Positions 50,764 to 58,955 of a stretch of DNA of 64,000 nt are shown one piece after another; the stretch's first letter is position 1, and every line of letters begins with the position of its first letter. A program made the position numbers and the translations under genes. The notes beneath the pieces were generated by a model. That model worked only from the letters and a program-made list of their open reading frames with translations, was not told the origin of the DNA and did not search any database. Origin of the DNA: Alitta virens (taxonomy: Eukaryota > Annelida > Polychaeta > Phyllodocida > Nereididae); assembly GCA_932294295.1 (NCBI GenBank), contig OW028581.1, positions 12,265,162 to 12,329,161 on the forward strand. The letters are read 5' to 3'.

Positions 50764-51202
50764 TGAGCAACTTTAATGACAACGTCGAGATCTGACTGAT
50801 CCTTGCAAACGCTGTAATTGTCCCCATGTGGCACAAACTCCCTCAGAGTGATGGTCAACGGAGGAGATGTCTGACATCGTCGATTGATCTTGTGTTTCCA
50901 TCTGCATAAAAAAAGGGGAGTTAAAAAGTTGAATTCAAGAATAATAAAAGCTGAATCTCGTTCATTTATATTTATCACAATTATTTGAAAACCAACTACT
51001 CACATCTTCAGTTTTTTTCTGCAACCATCACACACCATCGGAGGATGAACATCTCCAACATCATCATCAATATCTATTCCGAAGGCTTTTTTCACCTCAA
51101 ATGCAACTCTTTCCTTTCTGTTTGCTTTGACTGATGGCTTTCTTTCACATCCACATAATCTACAAAGGAGCTCCAATTTTTCTCTGTGATATGATAGGGA
51201 TC

Positions 51203-51949
51203 CTGAAATTAAAATAATCCATATATATATATCATCTAATCACTGAGATGGCACTACAAAATTAAAAATTAACATATTGCAATGATTTTCCTAATTTAGT
51301 TGACTGCGCCAATAATTATGCAACCTCCTACTCCCTGGTTGCGTTAATTATGATGTTATATTTGTAGTTGCAATTAGGTGTAAATCTCCTTAGCCGGTAG
51401 AACCTTAGATATGGCCGTTCCTTAAGAGTTGCCCACAGGCTGTGTCTGGACTGCAACAAGTTCTGACCGGCTGAAACTCAGCGTAACTACTCTAGTACCT
51501 ATGATGGAGTAAACAGAGTCATTGAAGTAAAGTTTAGAATCTTTATTGCAACAATAGTTTTGCACCAGACATTTCGGTCTGACAAATCGGTGTAAAATTT
51601 GGTCTTGGAGTAAACAGGTCTCCTTGTCGGTGTGATTGACCTTGTTCGGAACCTCAATCCTCAGCCATCAACCAAATCTCGAACCACCACTAGTTTCAAC
51701 AATCACGAACACTGCTCCAATAGTAAAGATGCAATTCTGCAGAATAATTAGGGTTGACAATCACTCCAACGTACAACTGCACATAGAATCCAAGAACAAC
51801 TTCTTAGATGAACTGATGATCCCCACTTTCGGAACACTTCTCGGAGCAACCTCGGAGATAAGTTAATGACTGCCACTCAGATCACAGACTTAGAATACAA
51901 CAAGGAACAACCTCGGAGTAATTTACATAACAACTACAGCTATTATATG
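51203..51949. other. Spacer with drifting CTCGGAG motifs
   Basis: No gene recognised. From about 51840 the motif CCTCGGAG(A/T)A recurs at irregular spacing, continuing into the minisatellite at 52.5 kb. Confidence 0.5.
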
Positions 51950-52033
51950 GCCCTCAAAGGTCCTGGGCCTCCACGCGGCGAGGGTGGAAACACTTGGGGT
52001 GAAGTCCTCTATCCCCAGTGGTTAAAACAGGAC
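51950..52033 (+). ncRNA. HDV-like ribozyme with a mutated catalytic position
   Basis: P1 GCCCTC/GAGGGT, P2, P3 and P4 intact, but J4/2 reads GTTAAAA where the other copies have GCTAAAA. The putative catalytic C is therefore T. Predicted inactive now, though it sits exactly at the element's 5' boundary. Confidence 0.65.
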
Positions 52034-52208
52034 AGTGCGCATTGCACAAGCTACTCCAGCTATCCAACGCAGACACTTATTGATTTTTTACATGCTTCTG
52101 GTTTCTACTACCTACTATAGATAATCAATCTTACCCTAAAGAGCCTCTACATAGCCCACTCAGGTGCTGATGAGGCGTTAAACACTAACACTAACTAACT
52201 AACTAACT
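51950..52208 (+). mobile_element. Ribozyme-headed LINE derivative with perfect target duplication
   Basis: 259 bp: LINE 5' end, the GCTCCAGCT leader joint, LINE 3' end and (AACT)n tail. A perfect 12-bp duplication AGCTATTATATG (51938-51949, 52209-52220) brackets it, and the first element base is the G that starts ribozyme P1. This defines both ends of the family. Confidence 0.93.
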
Positions 52209-52570
52209 AGCTATTATATGCTTTCGGAGTATCCTCGGAGTCGGCTTGGTGATTGCCGCTAAAAACCCAAACTTAGGAGTAAATTCGCTACACAGCTAAC
52301 ACTCTCGGAGCGATCTAGCTACTTCTACTAGTTCCACATCTCGGAGTAATCTCGGAGTAAACACGCCTCGGAGTAAAGTGGATCTCTGTTATCACTACTG
52401 CTACACCTCCAACATCTGCAACAAACCTCTCGCAGCAATCACAATGGAGCACTGAACCTCGGAGCACACCTCGGAGCAATCCCACTGGGACCCGGAACCT
52501 CAGAGCACGCCTCGGAGCAACCTCGGAGCAATCACGATGGAGCTCTGAACCTTGGAGCACGTCTAGGAAC

Positions 52571-52800
52571 TTCGGAGCACATCTTGGAGCACATCTTGGA
52601 GCACATCTTGGAGCACGTCTCGGAGCACGTCTCGGAGCACGTCTCGGAGCACGTCTCGGAGCACGTCTCGGAGCACGTCTCGGAGCACGTCTCGGAGCAC
52701 GTCTCGGAGCACGTCTCGGAGCACTGGAACCCGAAACCTCGGAGCACACCCCGGAGCACACCTCGGAGCACACCTCGGAGCACACCTGGGAGCACACCTG
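52571..52800. repeat. 12-bp minisatellite (unit CTCGGAGCACGT)
   Basis: About 18 head-to-tail copies of a 12-bp unit, uniform in the centre (52609-52720) and drifting to CTTGGAGCACAT on the left and CTCGGAGCACAC on the right. Because 12 is a multiple of 3, every frame stays open (HVSE repeats on plus, RRAP and SETC on minus). Those ORFs are artefacts of the repeat. Degenerate units extend left to at least 52320. Confidence 0.95.
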
Positions 52801-53654
52801 TATAAACTACTGCACTGGGAATGCGTCTGCTACAATTCTGCTACAATTCTGCTACAGCTCCACACAACTCCCAGTCTGAAATAAAATATAATTTCCAGCT
52901 ACTCCGAATCCCAACTCACCACAGCATCTTCTTCACTCACTGAAACCTCAGCAAACTGACCCCGAACTCTTCAGTTCTCAGAGTTATATAGCATGACCAA
53001 CTTCGTAGTCAACGAAAAGACGTTAGTTACCATCCATATTTGGCACCAAGTGACATCACATGATGTCAGCATTTACAGCACATCCTCGCCATCTTGTGTA
53101 AAATTCACTAACCACATCCACAATGCAGCTAAGCCAGTAAAACTAAAGTTCAGCTTAACAAAGGCTTGTAGTATTCAGAAATAGAAGAAATACAGTTGCA
53201 ATCTCTCATTATAGCCCAGTATTAAAGTATTAAAGACATTTTATTATGTTCTGATAGCAGAAATTACGATTTATTATCGCCGTACATTGCGTTGTCAAAA
53301 CCGGCATTCAGCCGTCACTGTCATCCGCATCGTTTTTGGTGTTTTCGGGCTAAAATCAATACAAACGCTCTCAATTATTGTTGAAATTGGTATTCTCAGC
53401 TTATTTTCATCATTGCACAACTTTGACAGGCTCAAATAATTTATTTAATAGTGTTTTTAGTAGATAGCATTGCTTCGTCAACTTCCGGTTTGTGGATTTT
53501 CACTTCCTGCTTGTCATATTTTTACCGCTCGCACTTCAAAATGCTTCATAGATGATATTTAAGGTATTTCTAGCCAGTGACAGTGCTCAAACATAAGATC
53601 TAACATGATTCTGCTTCGTTCCACACTCTTCTTCGCCTTAGTTTTATTCTGCAT
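52801..53654. other. Spacer without recognised features
   Basis: Non-coding; a few short frames with no family resemblance. Confidence 0.5.
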
Positions 53655-53843
53655 AGGGTGGGGGCCTAGCTCAGAGGTAGCACTCTGAGCTTCCAATCGC
53701 TGGGTCCCGGGTTCGATTCCCGGTTGAGCCTAAGTCGGATGGCTGTTTCATCCTTCGTCTCATTGTCATGGTCCCTGCCTGTCCTAATTAGCCCAATTGG
53801 TGCAGAAATACAGGACGTAAAGCCCTAATCCACCCACCCACCC
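53655..53843 (+). mobile_element. Full-length tRNA-derived SINE
   Basis: 189 bp, A box GGCCTAGCTCAGAGGTAGC, B box GGTTCGATTCC, tail hairpin GTCCT...AGGAC, (CACC)n end. Perfect 12-bp target duplication TTTATTCTGCAT (53643-53654, 53844-53855). Confidence 0.96.
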
Positions 53844-53920
53844 TTTATTCTGCATTGTTTCACATTCCCCTACTTTGCCTTAAGCTCGTCTTGAGCTTTA
53901 ATCAGCATACACCTACAAGG

Positions 53921-54010
53921 CAACAAGTTCAACAGATCGACGACAACCAGGCAGCAAGTTCAGCAGATCGACGACAACCAGCAGCAAGTTCAGCTCAGAT
54001 CAATGACAAC
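53921..54010. repeat. About 30-bp tandem repeat, three copies
   Basis: Unit CAGCAAGTTCAGCAGATCGACGACAAC with small variations, three times. Confidence 0.85.
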
Positions 54011-54077
54011 AAAGTGGTCATTCCCCCAAATTTATTATAATCGACAAAAGAAATTATACAAAATAAAATAAACCATT

Positions 54078-54806
54078 TTAACATCGACCATCATTGAATT
54101 TCAAATATTTTGATCCCAGCACCTCCTCCTTCCTCTTCACCTGTTCTTTCAGCTTTCTTACTTCACGATCAGCCCTCAGTCGTCTCTTCCGCTCCACCTC
54201 CATTTCCTCCCTCATGTTGTTCAGTAAGTCAAAAACCTTTACCCACTTGCCTCCTTTTTCTAATTCTCTCCCCTCTACCTCGCCCTCCTCTCCGCTCAAC
54301 TCCAAATCCTTCTTCAATATTTCCGTCTGCATCTTTTCTTTCCCTTCTTCCATCTCCTCTCGCCTCTTCATCCATTCCTCCATCTCCTCCCTGAACTCCT
54401 CTCGCTGCCTCCATCCTTCTCTTTCTAGCCTCATCTCCTCCTCTTGCTGCCTCATCCTTTCTAACATTGCATCCTTTTCTTTCTTATTTCCTCCATCTCT
54501 TCCCACCTCCTCTTTCTGCCTCTCCTCTCTCTCCTCAGCCTTCTCCTTCGCTCTCCTGTCTACAACTGCTCTCTCCTTCTCTTTCTTCTCTTTTCCTCTC
54601 ATCTCCTCGTCTTCTTTCTCCTTCCTCTCCTTCCTCTCCTTCCTCTCTTTCTTTTCGCTTCTTCTTTCTCCTCTCCTCTTTTCTTTCGCCCTCATCTCCT
54701 CCTTGTCTTCTTTCTCATTCCTCTCCTTCCTTTCTTTCTTTTCTCTGGCTCTCCTCTCCGCTTCTTTCTCCTCTCTCTTCTGCTCTTTCTTTTCTTTCGC
54801 CCTCAT
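54078..54806 (-). CDS. Highly charged coiled-coil ORF, function unknown
   Basis: 242-residue frame dominated by Glu, Lys and Arg heptad-like runs (KERKERKEKE, EERQKEEV), with a less biased C-terminus: KWVKVFDLLNNMREEMEVE ... LGSKYLKFNDGRC. The same purine-rich strand continues upstream to about 54959 in shifted frames until the ribozyme/LINE insertion, so a longer ORF was probably cut. No AATAAA is seen close after the stop. It may be a degraded gene, a transposon-carried ORF, or purine-rich low-complexity DNA that happens to stay open. The less repetitive C-terminus argues weakly for real coding. Confidence 0.4.
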   Translation of the reverse strand: MRAKEKKEQKREEKEAERRAREKKERKERNEKEDKEEMRAKEKRRGERRSEKKERKERKERKEKEDEEMRGKEKKEKERAVVDRRAKEKAEEREERQKEEVGRDGGNKKEKDAMLERMRQQEEEMRLEREGWRQREEFREEMEEWMKRREEMEEGKEKMQTEILKKDLELSGEEGEVEGRELEKGGKWVKVFDLLNNMREEMEVERKRRLRADREVRKLKEQVKRKEEVLGSKYLKFNDGRC

Positions 54807-54959
54807 CTCCTCGTCTTCTTTCTCCTTTCTCTCCTTCCTTTCTCCTTTCTCTCCTTCCTTTCTCTGGCTCTCCTCCTCTCTGCTTCTTCTTTCTCCTCTC
54901 TCTCCTCTTTCTTCGCTCTCAGCATTTTGCCTCTCCTCCCTCTCTCTCCTCCTCTCCTC

Positions 54960-55050
54960 GCCCTCGAAGGTCCTGGGCCTCCACGCGGTGAGGGTGGAAA
55001 CACTTGGGGTGAAGTCCTCAATCCCCAGTGGCTAAAACAGGACAGTGCGC
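54960..55050 (+). mobile_element. LINE-family 5' head fragment cut by the next LINE
   Basis: 91 bp from GCCCTCG to CAGTGCGC, containing a complete HDV-like ribozyme (54960-55043) with P3' changed to GGT. The next LINE starts at 55051 without any spacer. The rest of this older element should lie beyond the nested LINEs. Confidence 0.85.
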
Positions 55051-55134
55051 GCCCTCGAAGGTCCTGGGCCTCCACGCGGCGAGGGTGGAAACACTTGGGG
55101 TAAAGTCCTCTATCCCCAGTGGCTAAAACAGGGC
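55051..55134 (+). ncRNA. HDV-like ribozyme at the 5' end of LINE copy 1
   Basis: P1 GCCCTC/GAGGGT, P3 GCC/GGC with TCCACGC loop, P4 CACTTGGGG/CCCCAGTG, J4/2 GCTAAAA, P2 GTCCTG/CAGGGC with one G-U pair. Intact-looking. Confidence 0.75.
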
Positions 55135-55209
55135 AGTGCACTTGGCACAAGCTGCTCCAGCTTTACAGCAGGGTGTGTCCCCTACCATACAGGGGAAACA
55201 CAAAATGAG

Positions 55210-56250
55210 ATGTCCAATTTACATCAACCAGACCGGCTCGCACGTCCCCCGGGTTACCAAGGTGCGTGTCATCACGAAAGTCATCTGTGCTCAGATGCAG
55301 AATTGCAAGATTGGATGTCATCTAGAGATGTGGTGAATATTCGACGAATCAAATTAAGACGTGAACCTTCAGAACTGCTTATTTTGACATTTTATGGGAA
55401 TTATTTGCCCGACAAAATCCCAGTTGGATTTGAATGGTGCAAAGTTCGCCCATATGTACCAAACCCTCAAAGATGCTTTCGATGTCAAAAATATGGTCAC
55501 ATTAACCATAACTGTTCAAGCCAGGAAAGATGTGCAAACTGTGCATCTACCAATCACATCCACACTAGAGAGACTCCATGTCAACTGACACCTAGATGTG
55601 TGAACTGTGACCAGGGACATGCGGCATTTGACCGCAGATGCCCCAAGTGGATCCTTGAAAAGGAAGTGCAGAGGATAAAAACGACCCAAAACATCGGCTT
55701 CGCTCAGGCTCGTAGGATAGCTGAACAAACAAAAGGACCAGTCACGTATGCTGCAGTTACCTCAATATCACCAAAACCTAGATCTTCACCTCGCCAAAGA
55801 ATTAACCTAGATCCAAATTTCAAGTATTCAAAAACGCAACATCCCACATCAGAAACCCGAGTATCTCCTTCAAATGATTACTTTGACATATTAAATGAAG
55901 TCATCCAAATGAAATCAACCATCCAAGGCACAATGCCTTTATTGGATCCTTTGTCTCAAAGGATCGATATCACTCAAAATAGTGAGCTAGAACCAGATAC
56001 ACTGGACCAGTCCATGGAGACTGGTACCTCAGTATCACACAGCCCACCAAAAGTGAAAAAATTTGAATCACAATCTCACAGTGAGCAGGAAGCCGCACAA
56101 CCTAATTTGCGGAAGGACTCACAAAAAGAAGAAAAAACCCCTAAATCTTCTACTACTACTAAACAATCAAAATCGTCAAGCGAAAAAGTACAGACAAAAA
56201 CTTCACAGAACAGTAGAAGATTCGATCGGAATTTCAACTTAAATAGATGA
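55210..56250 (+). CDS. LINE copy 1 ORF1 (zinc-knuckle RNA-binding protein), internally deleted
   Basis: 346 residues from ATG 55210. Three zinc knuckles in a row: CFRCQKYGHINHNC, then CANC...HTRETPC, then CVNC...DRRC. Next comes the family block KWILEKEVQRIKTTQNIGFAQARRIAEQ-like region and a basic/Ser-rich C-terminus. Compared with copy 2 (473 residues) about 119 residues between LARPPGYQG and HESHLCSD are missing in frame, removing most of the pre-knuckle domain. Protein identity with copy 2 is only about half over the knuckles, far below that of ORF2. Would act as nucleic-acid chaperone of the LINE RNP. Confidence 0.88.
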   Translation: MSNLHQPDRLARPPGYQGACHHESHLCSDAELQDWMSSRDVVNIRRIKLRREPSELLILTFYGNYLPDKIPVGFEWCKVRPYVPNPQRCFRCQKYGHINHNCSSQERCANCASTNHIHTRETPCQLTPRCVNCDQGHAAFDRRCPKWILEKEVQRIKTTQNIGFAQARRIAEQTKGPVTYAAVTSISPKPRSSPRQRINLDPNFKYSKTQHPTSETRVSPSNDYFDILNEVIQMKSTIQGTMPLLDPLSQRIDITQNSELEPDTLDQSMETGTSVSHSPPKVKKFESQSHSEQEAAQPNLRKDSQKEEKTPKSSTTTKQSKSSSEKVQTKTSQNSRRFDRNFNLNR

Positions 56251-56293
56251 CACGATACACTTGCAATGCCTTCTAAAATAATAAATCACTAAC

Positions 56294-58802
56294 GTGGACA
56301 ATATCATTCAGTGGAATTGTCAAGGTTTCAGAGCCAACTTCGATGAAATAGGTTGCATGGTCCAAGACTTAAACCCTAGTGTTTTCTGCCTGCAGGAAAC
56401 ATTTCTGAAACCTCCAAATAGTTTTAAACTGAGAAACTACCATATGTATAATATATATGGCAATATTGCCCACGATAGAGCCACTGGTGGCTCATCAATT
56501 TTAGTTAAAAATGGAATCATTCATTCTCATATTCCACTTAACACACCCCTTCAGTCTGCAGCAGTTCATCTGAACCTGAATAAAACATTCACTAAATGTT
56601 CCTTATATATTCCTCCACCCTTTCACCTTACAGCCAGTGATTTGCATAACCTTTACAATCAACTTCCTGAACCGCGTCTTATCCTAGGAGATTTTAACAG
56701 CCATAACCAATTATGGGGAAGCACTTCCCACAACAACAAAGGAAAAACCATTGAAGACTTTCTCAATGACCACACCCTTTGTTTGTTCAATGATGGTTTT
56801 CCACATATCTTCACCCAGGTCATGGAACATTTTTATCAATTGACCTTAGTATATGTGATCCAGCGTTATTTCTGGAATTTGAATGGAGAGTATTAGAGGA
56901 CACTCACGGCAGTGATTACTTTCCCATTGTCCTACAAAAAGTAGAAGGTACGAGAGAAGTGGGTCAACTCTGATGGAAGTTGCATAAAGCGGATTGGACC
57001 TCCTTCGAAAAGCACTGCTTAGAAACAATTACTATGTCTCATAATAGGAATTGTAATAGTCTCGTTAAAGATTTTACTGATGATATTACTGATATAGCCA
57101 ATAAAACAATACCGCTGACAAAAAATAATTCTAAACGAAGTGCAAGACCCTGGTTTGACGAAGAAGTAAGAGAAGCTATTAAAAACCGTAAGAGAGCCCT
57201 CAGAATCTTTAAATCACTGCCGACCATCAACAATCTGAATAATTTTAAGTGCCTGAAAGCCAAAGCGCGTAGAATTGTCAGGCAAAAAAACGTAGTTGCT
57301 GGAGAGACTATGTCTCCAGACTCACTGAAAGAACTCCTAGCAATAAAGTCTGGAAAATGATTAAGAAGATTGAAGGAAAGAACCTAACTTCACATGTAAG
57401 CATTCTAGAAGTGTATGGAGAACATCTCTCCTCACCAGAACAAATATCCAACGGGTCAGGAGAACAGTTTGCGTACAACTCCTCGTCAGAGAACTATACG
57501 AGAGAATTTCAATGTTATAAGGCTCAAGCTGAGAGATTAACCCTAAATATACAGTCTGATAACTGCGAAGATTATAACTCCTACATCACCTTAGAAGAAC
57601 TTCAGAAGGCCATCTTAAAAGCGACTGACTCTGCAACAGGTCCTGATAATATACATTATCAAATCTTAAAACACCTACCTCAATCCTCTTTAAAAACATT
57701 ACTGTATATCTTTAATCAAATTTGGGAGAAGGGATGTCTTCCATCCCTCTGGAAACAAGCCACGGTCATCCCAATTCCCAAGCCGGGGTAGGATCATAGT
57801 GATCCTACGAATTATCGACCAATAGCCTTAACCAGTTGTCTATGTAAGAAAATGGAACGAATTGTTACTGATAGACTGGTTTGGTTCCTGGAGTCGAACC
57901 AGCTTATTACAGAGTTCCAATCTGGATTTCGCCGTCACAGGAGCACATTAGATCATTTAGTCAGACTGGAAACTTATGTTAGAGATGCTTTCATTAACAG
58001 AGAACACGTAGTAGCCATATTCTTTGACCTAGAAAAAGCTTATGACACTACATGGAAATATGGAATAATGAAAGATCTCCACGACTTAGGGCTTCGAGGT
58101 CGCCTTCCAGTTTTCATCGGATCCTTCCTACAGGATCGCTTCTTTAAGGTCTGAGTGGGATCAACGATGTCAAGCCCCTACTCTCAGGAGAATGGAGTCC
58201 CTCAGGGTAGTATTCTCTCGCCTACCCTCTTTAACGTCAAAATCAACAGTATAGTAAATTCCATCTCAGAAAATCTCATGTCGTCCCTATATGTTGACGA
58301 TTTCCTCATTGCATACCGTTCCAGATATATGCCAACCATAGAACGACAACTGCAATTAAATTTGAATAGGATTCACAAATGGTCACTTGAAAATGGCTTC
58401 AAGTTCTCTAAACAGAAGACAGTTTGTATGCCTTTCTATTATTTACGATCAAACCATCCAGATCCATCACTAATAATTGACAACTGTCAAATAAAAGTGG
58501 TGAATGAAACAAAATTTTCGGGTGTACTCCTTGACTCCAAATTGTCTTTCATTCCGCATATCAAAGCAATGAAAGCAAAGTGCCTGAAATCAATGAACCT
58601 CCTTAAAGTAGTGAGCAAATATAATTGGGGTGGGGACACAACGGTCCTCCTTCGTCTCTATCGAGCAATTACTCGTTCTCGACTTGATTATGGTTCTGTG
58701 GTATATGGCTCGGCCAGACCATCTTATCTAAAATGCCTGAATTCTGTACATCATCAAGGGTTGCGACTAAGCTTAAGAGCTTTTCGTACATCTCCTGTAG
58801 AG
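56294..58802 (+). pseudogene. LINE copy 1 ORF2 (endonuclease-RT), broken
   Basis: AP-endonuclease part (QWNCQGF, LQETFL, GDFNSHNQLWGS) then RT (AIFFDLEKAYD, NGVPQGSILSP, SLYVDDFLIAY). Defects compared with copy 2: start codon GTG not ATG; a frame break around 56808; TGA at 56971; one A lost from an A8 run at 57287-57293; TAG at 57789; TGA at 58152. It is cut at 58802 by LINE copy 2. The last open piece reads through into copy 2's leader and ORF1; that fusion is accidental. Confidence 0.93.
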
Positions 58803-58886
58803 GCCCTCGAAGGTCCTGGGCCTCCACGCGGCGAGGGTGGAAACACTTGGGGTGAAGTCCTCTATCCCCAGTGGCTAAAACAGGAC
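58803..58886 (+). ncRNA. HDV-like ribozyme at the 5' end of LINE copy 2
   Basis: 84 nt. P1 58803-58808 (GCCCTC) pairs with GAGGGT, with a G-U at the cleavage site as in HDV. P2 is GTCCTG/CAGGAC. P3 is GCC/GGC closing TCCACGC. GG after P1 can make the P1.1 pairs with CC of that loop. P4 is CACT-T-GGGG/CCCCAGTG; J4/2 is GCTAAAA with the expected C. Known HDV-like ribozymes free the 5' end of R2 and other LINE transcripts and can aid translation; the same role is inferred here. Confidence 0.78.
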
Positions 58887-58955
58887 CGTGCGCATTGCAC
58901 AAGCTGCTCCAGCTTTACAGGAGGGTGTGTCCCCTACCATACAGGGGAAACAAAA

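Larger units (their letters stand above)
49178..51202 (-). pseudogene. Broken transposase: RAG1-N-terminus-like zinc module plus P-element/THAP9-type catalytic region
   Basis: Exon 51004-51202 encodes LCRLCGC, an AFEVKKAFGIDI helix and VHPPMVCDGC. This C-x2-C ... HP-x3-C-x2-C spacing resembles the N-terminal zinc region of RAG1 (LCRICGN ... IHPTEFCHNC). The next exon (from 50901) encodes WKHKINRRC and REFVPHGDNYSVC. After an insertion (50470-50763) comes a coiled region (50378-49983), a stop, then RIFWEQQQ and MWHPSMICLCIALH. A frameshift and SINE fragment follow (49591-49668). Then the catalytic-type segment: VVVAFDEIRIKQGLVYD, GWTDTSD, ATYVMCVMIRGLF, FAYYMSKGFTSSDL and RALVSDGS, a P-element/THAP9-like RNase H-fold pattern. 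The frame ends at the SINE head. At least three insertions, one stop and frameshifts make it dead. No terminal inverted repeats were identified. Confidence 0.8.
55051..58802 (+). mobile_element. I/Nimb-like LINE copy 1 (inactive, interrupted by copy 2)
   Basis: Starts at the ribozyme G (55051); leader, ORF1 (55210-56250), 43-bp spacer, ORF2 from 56294. At 58802 the sequence stops mid-ORF2 after CCTGTAGAG, where copy 2 begins. The missing remainder (RNase H, C-terminus, 3' UTR) should lie right of the window after copy 2. ORF2 is almost identical to copy 2, but ORF1 is strongly diverged. Confidence 0.92.

Noticed and set aside
52315..52805. Repeat-encoded ORFs on both strands (RRAP, SETC, HVSE repeats)
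   Set aside because: A 12-bp tandem repeat keeps all frames open; nothing points to selection on protein.
54094..55035. 313-residue Ser/Phe/Leu-rich plus-strand ORF
   Set aside because: It is the complement of the purine-rich coiled-coil strand and runs into the LINE-head fragment; composition artefact.
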